A stretch of DNA of 64,000 bases, from contig JAIXMR010000009.1 of the NCBI GenBank assembly GCA_025677835.1, positions 1-64,000 of the forward strand, given 5' to 3'. A program made the translations under genes and the position numbers. This DNA comes from Sporodiniella umbellata (lineage: Eukaryota; Mucoromycota; Mucoromycetes; Mucorales; Rhizopodaceae). The notes beneath the pieces are model-generated. The model was not told the origin of the DNA, searched no databases, and worked only from the letters and a program-made list of their open reading frames with translations. Shown here one piece after another: positions 26,453 through 36,238 of this stretch. Position 1 is the stretch's first letter. Every line of letters begins with the position of its first letter.

Positions 26453-26677
26453 ATTATCGTTTAAAGAGGAGGGTTTCTAGCTTCGAGTTTCCTTGGATAG
26501 CTTTCTTCGCCTGAATGCGGTTGTTGAATATTTTCAGTCACACTTGCTAAAGTGCGGACCGCAGCAAATCCCAATCGGACAAAAAGGAATAGTTGAGCGA
26601 GGGAAAGTGAAAGGCAGAAAGAGAAACTCGCATTCTGAAGATAAAGAAATCCTTCTCTTTTATTTTTATTCTATAAT
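26453..26677. promoter_or_regulatory. Shared divergent promoter of eS1 and eS30
   Basis: Only 225 bp separate the start codons of the two ribosomal protein genes. At 26535-26542 it contains CAGTCACA, identical to the HomolD box that replaces TATA in S. pombe ribosomal protein promoters. Just downstream is GCGGACCGC (26554-26562); the 7-mer GCGGACC also occurs upstream of eL29 (near 62825). The box identity is seen in the sequence; its function in this fungus is inferred. Confidence 0.65.
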
Positions 26678-26951
26678 ATGGTAAGAAAACTGCAAAAGCC
26701 ATCCATACATCCATCCATCCATCGATTGTACCTAACAAAAACACACAAAAAAACAGGGTAAAGTTCACGGTTCTTTGGCTCGTGCCGGTAAAGTTAAGTC
26801 TCAAACCCCCAAGGTTGCCAAGCAAGAGAAGAAGAAGGCTAAGACTGGCCGTGCTAAGAAGAGACAAGTCTACAACCGTCGTTTCGTTAACGTCACTGCC
26901 CAAGTTGGTGGCAAGCGTAGAATGAACCCCTCTCCTACTGCTGGTCCTTAA
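26678..26951 (+). CDS. RPS30: 40S ribosomal protein eS30
   Basis: Two exons: exon 1 contributes only the ATG (26678-26680) and exon 2 is 26757-26951, giving 65 residues starting [20 protein letters not shown] and containing [15 protein letters not shown]. This is the complete eS30 and is not fused to the ubiquitin-like FUBI domain found in animals. The intron includes a CCATCC-type repeat and an A-rich acceptor. Head to head with eS1, which suggests co-regulated small-subunit synthesis. Confidence 0.96.
26699..26724. repeat. CCAT tandem repeat in eS30 intron 1
   Basis: CCATCCATACATCCATCCATCCAT-type repeat within the intron that follows the start codon of eS30. It mirrors the repeat in eS1 intron 1. 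Confidence 0.8.
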
Positions 26952-27578
26952 ATTGTCCTACAATCAAAATCGACAAATTCTGTGAAATAAACATTATTTC
27001 GACTCTATTTTCTTTGGATCTATTTTCTAAAAAGCAAACCGGTTAGCAATTTTTTTGTTTGTTTTTTTTTGTTTGTTTTGTGTATTTAGGGTGGGGTGAA
27101 TTTAGGAGGTCTTCTCTGTTCAGTGGGGAGTATGTCGATTAGGAAGTGCGAGTAGATGTATGCGCTTTTGCGCTTTTGCAGCTCACGTGGATTTAGTAAC
27201 GAGAACTTTTGTTAAAAAAAGAAAAAAAAAGGGAATTTGATAGAATACATGTCACAATGTGTGCTCATGGTGTGTTTGCTTCGAGAAACACACATAGGGG
27301 GGTAGGTAAGACATGCAGGGTTATAAGGAAGCACACAATCTGAAGATTAAAGTCGGAAATTTTGACAGCAGGGAGCAAGCTCATTCAATGGGCGATCTTG
27401 AGTCGCACAAATATAGAGAGCTTTCATCAGACAAAACGTTGATCATGAACTTATAGCGTTATGCATTAAATATAAATTTGACAGAATTATTTTTAGGTCT
27501 TTTTTCTACTTTTCTTTCTCTCTTTGTAGACCTTTTTGATAATACCCCTTCCATTCCTTTTTACTGTTGACATACAAA
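26952..27578. other. Intergenic spacer
   Basis: About 630 bp between the eS30 stop and the next gene. It contains a T/G-rich stretch (27045-27080) that is a plausible 3' end region for eS30. No ORF is supported. Confidence 0.5.
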
Positions 27579-28892
27579 ATGGAACACATTAAAAATCCAA
27601 ACATACTCCCATCCAAGGTAGAGAATTCCGTCCAACGAATAATTTCTTTAGTCCTAAACTATATACTTTAAGTCTTACGAAGAAAGAGAGCTTATCGATA
27701 TTACCCAGAGCCTAGAAAGGGAGCACTTTTTATATGAGTTTCCCACTCGGGCTCGTTTAGAAGCACTGTCATATTTAGACAATGTGAACAAATACAGCGC
27801 ATTCGACACCTCCTCTTTTCTTTCTCCTCAGGATCCTCTTTCTCCTCTTCCAAATACTATAGCCGATGATGACAGTCTATCTCCCTTACAATTGCCTACA
27901 TTGGCACAACCACGCGATAATCTTGAAAACAATTTTGTACCACCAGCGAATGCTTCCACCTTTCTATTAGGTGAGACGGAAGGTATTGTTTATATATTTG
28001 CCTTATTCCTAAATGAAATGTTTTTGTTTTCTCATTTGTTTGTTTAGATTGCATAAACTCCCAACCCATTACGAAAACAATTCTTGTTTGCCTAAACAAA
28101 CGTGTAAACACCATCAGCTATCCTTCAGGCGTAAGCGACGAAGGCTACGATGATGTTGAAGATGACAAAGAGCTTGAGTCCGAAGATTGCTTTTACCCCA
28201 TCATCAGTGACAAAGACATAGCCCAAGAAGAAGCTGCTGTCAAGATACAGTCCTTGTGGCGCGGTTTTGTTGCACGTCGCCATAATCGTCAACCGCTAGC
28301 GTTTCAATTGGTGTCTTTATGTGGCACAATTCATAAAAGACAAATGACATGCTTTAGACGGAAGGTTTCAGACCTCGAAAAACGTGTGAAGAAAATGTCA
28401 AAATTGGAAAAGAAAGTTGCAGAGTTGGAGCAAAGGCTTGAAGAAGAAACAGCATTGAGGAAGGCGTTTGAAAATACCGTAGAAGACCTGACTGTTCTGA
28501 TTGACCGTCAACAGGAAAATATCACCTTAAGGCTGGAGGAAGAGATATCCCTACGAGTGTTGTACCAAACCAAAATGGAAGAGTGTATCAGTAGGCAAAT
28601 CAGCAAAGAAGACTACAACCGAAATCGAATGGATCAAATCCTACAACAGGTTGAGGCAACCAATCAACAAACAAAAAAAGAAGCGGAGAGTAGAAAACTT
28701 CTGCAAGCTAACCTGGATATAGTGATAAAAGACATTTCCCAATTAAAAAATACAGACTCAAAGAAAAAGCATGCGACTGCTGTTTTACCTGCAAAAAGAA
28801 TAAAAACTGCATCTGGTACTACCGCCGATAAATCCACACCAATTCCCAATAGACGCATACCCACAAAGAAAACACTCATCCCTCGAAAATAG
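27579..28892 (+). CDS. Hypothetical IQ-motif and coiled-coil protein
   Basis: Three exons (27579-27617, 27673-27970, 28048-28892) give 393 residues. I do not recognise the family. The N-terminal third is Ser/Pro/Leu/Asp-rich and probably disordered. Around residue 225 there is one IQ motif, AAVKIQSLWRGFVARRH, which fits the IQxxxRGxxxR calmodulin or light-chain binding pattern. It is followed by about 140 residues of heptad-like coiled coil (LEKRVKKMSKLEKKVAELEQ) and a basic tail (RRIPTKKTLIPRK). A cytoskeletal or cell-cycle scaffold is possible; no function is claimed. The start Met begins a 13-codon first exon preceded by a T-rich region. Confidence 0.75.
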
Positions 28893-29109
28893 ATCATTCT
28901 GCATTCATTGTTTCATTCATTCCCTTTGATTACCATTTCCCTTGCATTAATAACTACTTTGGCTATATAAAACATTAATTGATTGATTTCAATTAATCTG
29001 ACATATCATTTCCCATTCTTAGTCTCATGGCGGACTCATTGTTGTACACTCTCTTTCGTTCGGGCTATATGCCCGGAAAAAAAAACTTTATTGTTGTTTT
29101 TGTTTTGGT

Positions 29110-29993
29110 CTAAACCTTCTCTAATTGAAGAATTACTTCTGCTAGTTTCGAGAATTGATTTACGCTAGTCAGAGGCATTACGGGTTGGCCTATAGACAAC
29201 GTCAGTACACCGTGTAAATCCAGACTTTTATTTTTCTCACTAGTTTTCACTGGGCGTAAAATCTTCGTGCCCTCGTCGTAATTCCAGCCCCTGTTCATTA
29301 GCTCTGTTACAAACAATAAGAGAAATATACTTTTTTCAAGAAAGCTTATTTTTTTTTTTTTTTTTTTTTGGTTTTACCAGGCAAGAGTTCTCCTTGACTT
29401 AGTCCAAAAAAGTCGCAAACCTGTTCTATCTCGATCGAACTGTATACTTTGGGTATCAAAGTCAGCATCTCAGCTCGACTTTTTTCTTTAATAGCAGCAA
29501 CCAGTAGCTGCATTTTTTCTGTCCAAGTATATTGATCAATGGCGCTGTAGATAACGGAGTAAGCCTTTTTAATGTGGGCTACAGCAATAGACCATATTGC
29601 CTCAATTTCTTCTGTGTTCATTTTTTGGGCTTGTAAACGCTTACGTATATAACGCCCTTCTTGACTATATTTGTATAAGTTTTGTTGTTATTGTTTTTGT
29701 TTTTCAAAACCAAAATCATCAAACAAAAATAAAACAAAATAATAATAACAAAAACTGTTTTTTTTTTTTTTTTTGTACTTGCAGATTGTTATTGAGTATG
29801 CAGCTTGAAATGTAAATTGGGTAGATTTCCTCCATGTTTATAGTACCATCTATGGCGCTCTATGAATTGACACAACCGCATAGTGAGCATTAGTTGTTTT
29901 ACAGAATCTTCTTACTTGAATCTCCAACTGCTGGCAGTGTTGAAATAAGCCAATGTAATCTTTCTGATTAATGAGATCTGTTATTTTGTCCAT
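29110..29993 (-). CDS. CSN8: COP9 signalosome complex subunit 8
   Basis: Four exons (29993-29916, 29859-29783, 29664-29378, 29303-29110) give 211 residues; human CSN8 is 209. Colinear matches to CSN8 as I know it: IYPIYISSCILNNN (helix before the PCI domain), GRYIRKRLQAQK then EEIEAIWSIAVAHI (human: ARYLWKRI...ELGGIWSVGQRI), VYSSIEIEQVCDFFGL and MNRGWNYDEGTKILRP (winged helix). CSN8 belongs to the deneddylase that regulates cullin-RING ligases. The second intron must be spliced as GC-AG: CT|GCAAGT...TATAG. The nearby GT four bases later throws the frame by one base. It is convergent with the IQ protein. The first exon is the least conserved and so least certain. Confidence 0.86.
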
Positions 29994-31438
29994 ATGTTTT
30001 ATATTCTGTCGGTCAAAAAAGAAAATGCATACTACAAATTACTGAAAAGTTAAAAGGCTGACTTTTAAAACATAAAAAGGGACTGAAGTCTACCTCAATG
30101 CTTATAGCATTTCTTTAAACGCATGTTTCTACTAAAAGCTATTTGAATAGTCGAGGTTTTTCGATATAGCCAAATAAGAAATATAAAGGATAAGAACACT
30201 ATCAACAAAGTTGATAACAGGTCTAGTACTGTTTATTAGAAGCCACATATAGCTATACAGTCTGATCCAGCTTTTGACTTGTAATTAACCAGAAATGAAA
30301 AACACATTTATTTGTCTGAAAAAGGTTCATTGCTTTCCAGAAAAATAAAGATGGCGACAGATAACTGGCTATTTTCAAAGAGAATTTTTAATCATCATTA
30401 CTGAGCTTTGGGCGTGTTTTTTTTTCGTTGTAAAATGTATCAATTGTTTTATAAATACTCTATCTCTATTTTTTGTCTGATTCGGTTTTTTCTTTATGTA
30501 AAAGTTCACTTTTTGTATTGTTTTTATTTCAGATTATTCTAACAAGTTACATAACATAATAAAGGGTTTGTTAATTAATCAATATCTTCACAAGACGCGA
30601 TTCGAAAACTTGGTGATCAGACGTGCTTTATTACACGCTAAGCTGTAATTTGACAGAAATTAATGAATGCAAGCTATTATAATCGATAACCAACAATGCT
30701 AAAGTTAGCTTATTTAATGATTAGCTATAGAGAACAAAAGGCTACTAAAAAATTTGGCTCACTTTTAGGTAACTGGTTACACATTAGAATTCCATGTGTA
30801 GATTATTTCATACGTTGTCTGAATTTTATCATCTTTTGGGCTTTTCCCGCTTCTTCTTTTGATTTGAAAGGTTTTCCACAGCTGACGCTAAGTTTATCCT
30901 ATAGAGACTTTTAGGGTACATATTGAGTAAGGCAAAACCTATAAATGCTCAAGACAATTAGGACTGTTCACTGCTAACCCTTGAATTCAACTTCTTTGAG
31001 TGCACAAGCAATTTTTCTAAGAGACATAAACAACACCCTCCTCTTTTTTCTTTCTTTGAACAAAACCTTTACAACTGAAACCATAGAACTGGGAAAAAAA
31101 AATCAAAGACAACTTTATAACTAAAAAAGGCAACTAAGGAAACCAGCTGGGTTAGTGATCAATGATATAAACAGTATTCAAAGTTTGTGAGTCTAACTTG
31201 CGTGTTATAAACTAATATTTATTGCATTATCATTTAATTGTATATAAATATAATGTTTTTGACATCGCCAACTATTGCTTTACAGAAAGGGGGGAAGGGA
31301 GGGGAATAGGTTCAAAATTACTTTGAATGGAACCTTAAACACCAAAGCTAGATTCTGATGACGTAATTTTATTTTTTTTAATAATCGCTTTTTCTTTTAT
31401 TTCCTTTTTCTTTTCGCTTGCGTACTCTTGATAAAAAA
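29994..31438. other. Intergenic spacer
   Basis: About 1.45 kb, AT-rich, between the CSN8 start (minus) and the BAG-like gene (plus). Small open frames have no start context or motif. No gene is supported; two promoters should lie at its ends. Confidence 0.5.
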
Positions 31439-32749
31439 ATGTATGTTAGAGTAAAGAGCCTGAGTATTGATGACCTTTTTCAGCTGCAGTCGTTACTTTC
31501 TTATGAACAAGAGGAACGAACGCGGCATATTGAGGAGTGTCAAAACTCGCCAAACATGATGAGATTAGGTACTATATACCGCGTTGAAACACCCACCGAG
31601 GTTTCTGCTATTGCGTTTGCTGAAAAAGAGCGTCTTGATCAGGCTATTTACAATATTAGATCTTTAAGAGACGAGTATCGTCGTGAACGTACACGACAGG
31701 TACAGAGCTACATTGACGAGTATCAAAAACAGGATTTAATTCGTGCGGTGCTTGAAGAAGAGGAGGAAAGGTACTACCGCCAGCGTATTGCTGCTGCCAT
31801 TGAACAGAGACGTGCAGCACAAATGTGGAACGGTTACTTGGAGCGTCAAAAAGAAACTCAGGACTATTCCCAATATCGATCAAATCAGCTAGCAGAACTC
31901 CTTAAACAAGCTTTTTTAGAACAAGAAAAATCTCACTATAAAAAAGAAAATGAAGAGAAGGAAGATGCCTTGACAGAAGTATGGAAGCTTTTCCTTGAAC
32001 AAAATCAAGGCCAAGATGAGCCTGAATCTGAACTTCAACCTGAACCCAAAGCTACAGAGGTTACTGAAAAAAACCCAGACACTGAAGTAGCCCCTGCTCT
32101 CTCTGGCCATGTAGTTACCTTAAAAGACCTTGTTCGGCAGTTGGCTTCGCAACCTGTCTTTATAAATGAGCAATCTATCTACGCTGACGAGCCCAAGCCC
32201 TCTGGTATTTGGCAGAAAGATAGCCCCATCAAGAAAGATGGAGTTCAAAGACCCAAGGTCGAGGAAATTAAAAAGCCTTTTTTCCCAGAACACATATTGA
32301 CAGAGGCAGAACCTACCCCTACGAAAGAATTCATGACTGATTCTCCTTTAACAGAGGCAAATCAAGCTTTTGTAGATAGAATTGCTGCTGAGCAGCAACA
32401 CGAAAGAGAGGATCCCAAAAAGATACAATCTTTAAAGATTTTGGATGAGATCAACAACCAACTCCAAAGCAACGATCTAGTTTCTCGTTTTAAAGAAGTT
32501 TTGCTCAGTCCTTTGACCTTCACTAGACAAGAAGAAAATTCTCTTCTTATGGCGAATACTCAGAAAAATAGGGCCTTTTTAGGAATAGAAGACGAACTCG
32601 TCAGAATACTCCTAAGGTTGGATTCAGTAGAAAGTTTGGGTGACGAGTCTATAAGAGACTACCGAAAGAAGCTCAACAGTCAATCCCAAGATATGCTAGA
32701 TCAGTTGGATGCACATAAGCAGAGCGAGCTACAAAAATTTGATGCATAA
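31439..32749 (+). CDS. Probable BAG-domain co-chaperone
   Basis: A single-exon gene of 436 residues, starting at the ATG after a T-rich leader. The N-terminal 180 residues are a charged helical segment (Arg/Glu/Gln-rich, e.g. RDEYRRERTRQVQSYIDEYQ). A Pro/Glu-rich linker follows, and the C-terminus has an amphipathic three-helix block with DELVRILLRLDSVESLGDES and RDYRKKLNSQSQDMLDQLDA. The spacing and the D-x-L-x-x-L-D motif resemble BAG domains, which release nucleotide from Hsp70. No ubiquitin-like domain or membrane anchor is visible. The N-terminal part is not recognised. The BAG call is moderate; another coiled-coil fold is possible. Confidence 0.65.
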   Translation: MYVRVKSLSIDDLFQLQSLLSYEQEERTRHIEECQNSPNMMRLGTIYRVETPTEVSAIAFAEKERLDQAIYNIRSLRDEYRRERTRQVQSYIDEYQKQDLIRAVLEEEEERYYRQRIAAAIEQRRAAQMWNGYLERQKETQDYSQYRSNQLAELLKQAFLEQEKSHYKKENEEKEDALTEVWKLFLEQNQGQDEPESELQPEPKATEVTEKNPDTEVAPALSGHVVTLKDLVRQLASQPVFINEQSIYADEPKPSGIWQKDSPIKKDGVQRPKVEEIKKPFFPEHILTEAEPTPTKEFMTDSPLTEANQAFVDRIAAEQQHEREDPKKIQSLKILDEINNQLQSNDLVSRFKEVLLSPLTFTRQEENSLLMANTQKNRAFLGIEDELVRILLRLDSVESLGDESIRDYRKKLNSQSQDMLDQLDAHKQSELQKFDA

Positions 32750-34278
32750 TATGCATTTAGTGACGATATAGTAAATAAAAAATTAACGCTATGTTTAATA
32801 AAACAACTTTTTAAACAACACTATTGCCAGTGATAGATGTATAGTCTACCAACAAGTTTTTTTTAAAAAAAAAGATAAATTAGCATTAATAGCTATAAGT
32901 ATACAGCAGATTCGAATAGACAGTAACCAGTATGCAAGAAAAAGTGTTGCTTGAACACTTTTAAATTTAAAGTGCTATTCTGGATTTTTTTCATTTGAAT
33001 AGGCACCAGGTTCAATATGTGCAAAAAATACACAAATTGTTTCCAAAAAAATTTTATATCCCAAAGCTTTTTTTTTTAGATATCTCCCTTTTTTTCTATA
33101 GGAATTTTGTTTTTTGTTTAATGACTCCTGTCATCTGGAGTCTTCAAAAGACAAACAAGTGCGCTCGGGATTTTAAATATGAAAGATGCGCTAATGCACA
33201 AAAACAAAGTTTGAAAACCTTTTTTTTTTAGCTAATTTAATATTAGGCTCTGTAAAATACACTGCATTTTTGTTTTTTGTATAAAAACTCAGTCAGAAAC
33301 TGGTGGATTTTTATAGGAGCACTTTCAAGATATATAGTAGATAAACCAAAGCTTAATTAAAAGCACAAGAAGCCTTATTCTAGCTGAGTTTGGCCTCAGA
33401 GAATTCCCCCTCAAATTACTTGTCATACTTTATTCTTTCTGCAATTTTTGTGAATTTTTTTTCTCTTAGACATAAAACTAAAAGAACTTACACGATTTTT
33501 TTTAGTTGTAACTTTACTAGCACTTAAACTAAACATTTGCATTATTTAGCTATTTGTGAGAAAATATAGAAGCATAGGGATAAATCCTAGCATCTATCAA
33601 CATGATAGATCTTGGATCGCTTATTGTACAAATATATATGTACATAGACAAATTTTTGTTTTGTAGTTTAAAACACGCTGTTTAATTTAAATTTGTAGCA
33701 TATATGTTTTCTTTCGTACTGCTACTAGCGAGTTTTAAAAAAACAAATAAATAAAAGGATATTGCTAAAAAAAAAAAAACATATCTTTATTTCACCTCAA
33801 AACATCGAATGAGTTCGTGTCCAGCAAGCAAATAGCTTAGTAACTTATCTTCAGCCTATACATTCATGCTACTAAACACGTTTTAGCTTCATTTGTAGTG
33901 GTTGCTATCATAAAAAAACATTGTCATAGTTTTGTGTCAAGCAGATATAGTCTTTTCCTTATATGTAGTGTGGGGTTTGTATAACGCTAACCCACAGCTT
34001 GCATTGTTTAAGTATAGAGTATTTGTTTATATCCCAATAAGCAGAGGATTAGCCTTCATAATACAATTGCAATTCAGAGTACTTTCAAGAAAGTTGGAAC
34101 GCGACAGGCGATTGTCGAAAAAGGAGAACAAATACATCGCTGAACGAAAAATTATGTTTTTAGATCCAGCATTTTGGATTTAAAACTGTAACACAAATAC
34201 AAACTCGACCATCAGTCACAACTCTCTATTTGTTTTTTTTTTTTTGTTTTTATCTTGTTTCGTTTTGTTTGTTTGTCA
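32750..34278. other. Intergenic spacer
   Basis: About 1.5 kb, strongly AT-rich with poly-T/A stretches. Open frames around 32995-33231 and 33932-34183 lack ATG starts and family motifs, so I do not annotate them. T-rich tract 34232-34245 sits just before the HPP gene. Confidence 0.5.
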
Positions 34279-35234
34279 ATGTCAAATTTAGAAAGGCTGC
34301 CCTACTTTATATCTCGATTTTTGGGATATAGAAAGCCAGAATACAAACGAAGAATTCTCCCTTTATGGAGAGTCATTCTATGGTCGTTTCTAGCGGCATG
34401 GATTGGTATTGCTTTACTAGAAGTCATCTTCACCTACTCCCCCTCTTTCCAAGAGCATCATGCACCGATCATAGTCGCATCCTTTGTAAACTGCTTACTA
34501 TTTTAATCAAAGGCAAAGAAAAAAACACTGACACTTATTTTTAGGGCGCTGGAGCAGTCCTAGTGTATGGAGCAATAGATGCTCCTTTAGCCCAACCAAG
34601 AAATGTAATATGCGGACAAACCATAGGTGCCATTATAGGCGTGATATATGCACAGCTATTTTTATATATCAAACAAGATTGGCCATCGGAGGGTCTTAGA
34701 ACATTGGTAATATGGATAGCAGGTGCATCGTCTATGGCAACTGCCTTAGTAGTGATGCAGCTTACTAAAACAATACACCCACCGGCCGGTGCTACAGCGT
34801 TAATTGCTACCACTACAGCCAGTATTATGGAGCTCAAGTGGTTTTATATTGGAATTGTGCTGCTGTCAGCAGTTCTACAGGTCACTATAGGATGTTTGAT
34901 AAACAATATTGAAAGAAAATACCCAGTTTATTGGTGGACACCCGAAAGCCTACCAATAATAGCAGACCCCAATAACATTTCAACAGCAATATCGTTCAAA
35001 GGACATAGTATTCATGACGTCTTAAGTGTAGAAGAAGGAGCGTCTGACCAGACTAAGCAGGAATCAGATAGTAGCCCAAGTATTACACATCCGGACGTCG
35101 CACACGATTTAGATCGCGCAATATCCGTTATAAATATGTACTCAATAGAATCTTTATCGCACCAAGATTACAAATCTCTGCATTCGCTATTGAATAAAAT
35201 AGCTTCCCGGGTATCAAATAGTGCTCATAATTAA
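34279..35234 (+). CDS. HPP family integral membrane protein
   Basis: Two exons (34279-34485, 34545-35234) join in phase 0 to 298 residues. The conserved order is a short basic N-terminus, a first membrane helix (VILWSFLAAWIGIALLEVIF), HHAPIIVASFGAGAVLVYGA, then PLAQPRNVICGQTIGAIIGV, and the signature IHPPAGATALIA. About four or five membrane helices are visible, with a soluble C-terminal tail of about 100 residues rich in Ser/Asp. Plant and cyanobacterial members transport nitrite into plastids or across membranes; the substrate in fungi is not established. The start Met at 34279 was preferred over upstream non-ATG codons. Confidence 0.88.
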
Positions 35235-36238
35235 CCCTTCTATACGCACATACTTTAACCTGCACGATACCCCCTGAAGCTAGGACATACAAACGCTTAT
35301 TTTTAGATAAGCACTACTTTAATCAGCATCTCTATTTGGTACAATAAACAGTAGCACATACATTGTAACGAGTATTTTCATATTCAAAGACCGGTTTTAA
35401 ATTGTTGGTTACTTCTATATAAAGGTGGTTTTTGTCAATAGCTGAGTGCCTGTTACGTCAAGGCATCTGTTAGAGTTTCAACAGTGTGTATCAGTAATCG
35501 GACTCTCTGTTACACTTTTTCAGTGGACTATAGGATTATGATGCACATGATTCCTGAACAACTGTAGAGGACTATTTCTAGCATTTTCGGTTTCAGAGTA
35601 AGAATTTATTCTAGGGTTTTGTAATACTTTTGGAACAAACTAATGATCAGATTATGGTATGGAGCTTGGATATGCCTAAAGTTGTTGTCTGCTTGAAGGA
35701 ACTTTAATGTATCAAAACTCAGACCATTGGTTAGATTACAAATAGTCCTTAAAACGGTTTGCCCTGGTACTCGTATATTATATTACTTCATAAGGTATAC
35801 TGTACTTCTCTCCTCTTCACCTATAAAAGCTTGCTTTTAAGCCTTGGGCTATATAGACCTATCTTCTTCATGTGTTTAAATATAAGACATTTTCTTGTAG
35901 ATCTTATCTAAAATAATAAACTCTTGGTCAAACTCGCTTTCACGCAAGTTGGTGTGTTTGTAGCTCAGTAAAGTTGGCCGAAAGTATCTGTTTTTAGTCA
36001 AATTTCAATGAGAAGTATTTCGAAGATAGCCCAATATGTATACTTGTTGTAATAAGTGTGCTTCAAATCTACACAATAGCAAAGGTATCTAGGGGTAGAA
36101 ATTTATACATGTGCGTATATGCAACATATTAAAGTAGTATTATGAGGTAGTTTGCCGAAGGGAGAGTATTTCAATCTCAGAGATCACACAAACGAATTTG
36201 TGTACCTTTCGCTTTTTTCAATCCTCTTTCTTCTCTTT
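35235..36238. other. Intergenic spacer
   Basis: About 1 kb between the HPP gene and ADA3, both on the plus strand. AT-rich, no supportable ORF. A fragment near 35960 (GTTTGTAGCTCAGT) recalls a tRNA D-arm, but no T-arm or acceptor stem follows. Confidence 0.5.

Noticed and set aside
33932..34183. Plus-strand 83-codon frame before the HPP gene
   Set aside because: No ATG start, no family similarity, and it sits in AT-rich spacer.
35955..35985. tRNA D-arm-like GTAGCTCAGT
   Set aside because: No T-arm or matching acceptor stem follows within 100 bp.
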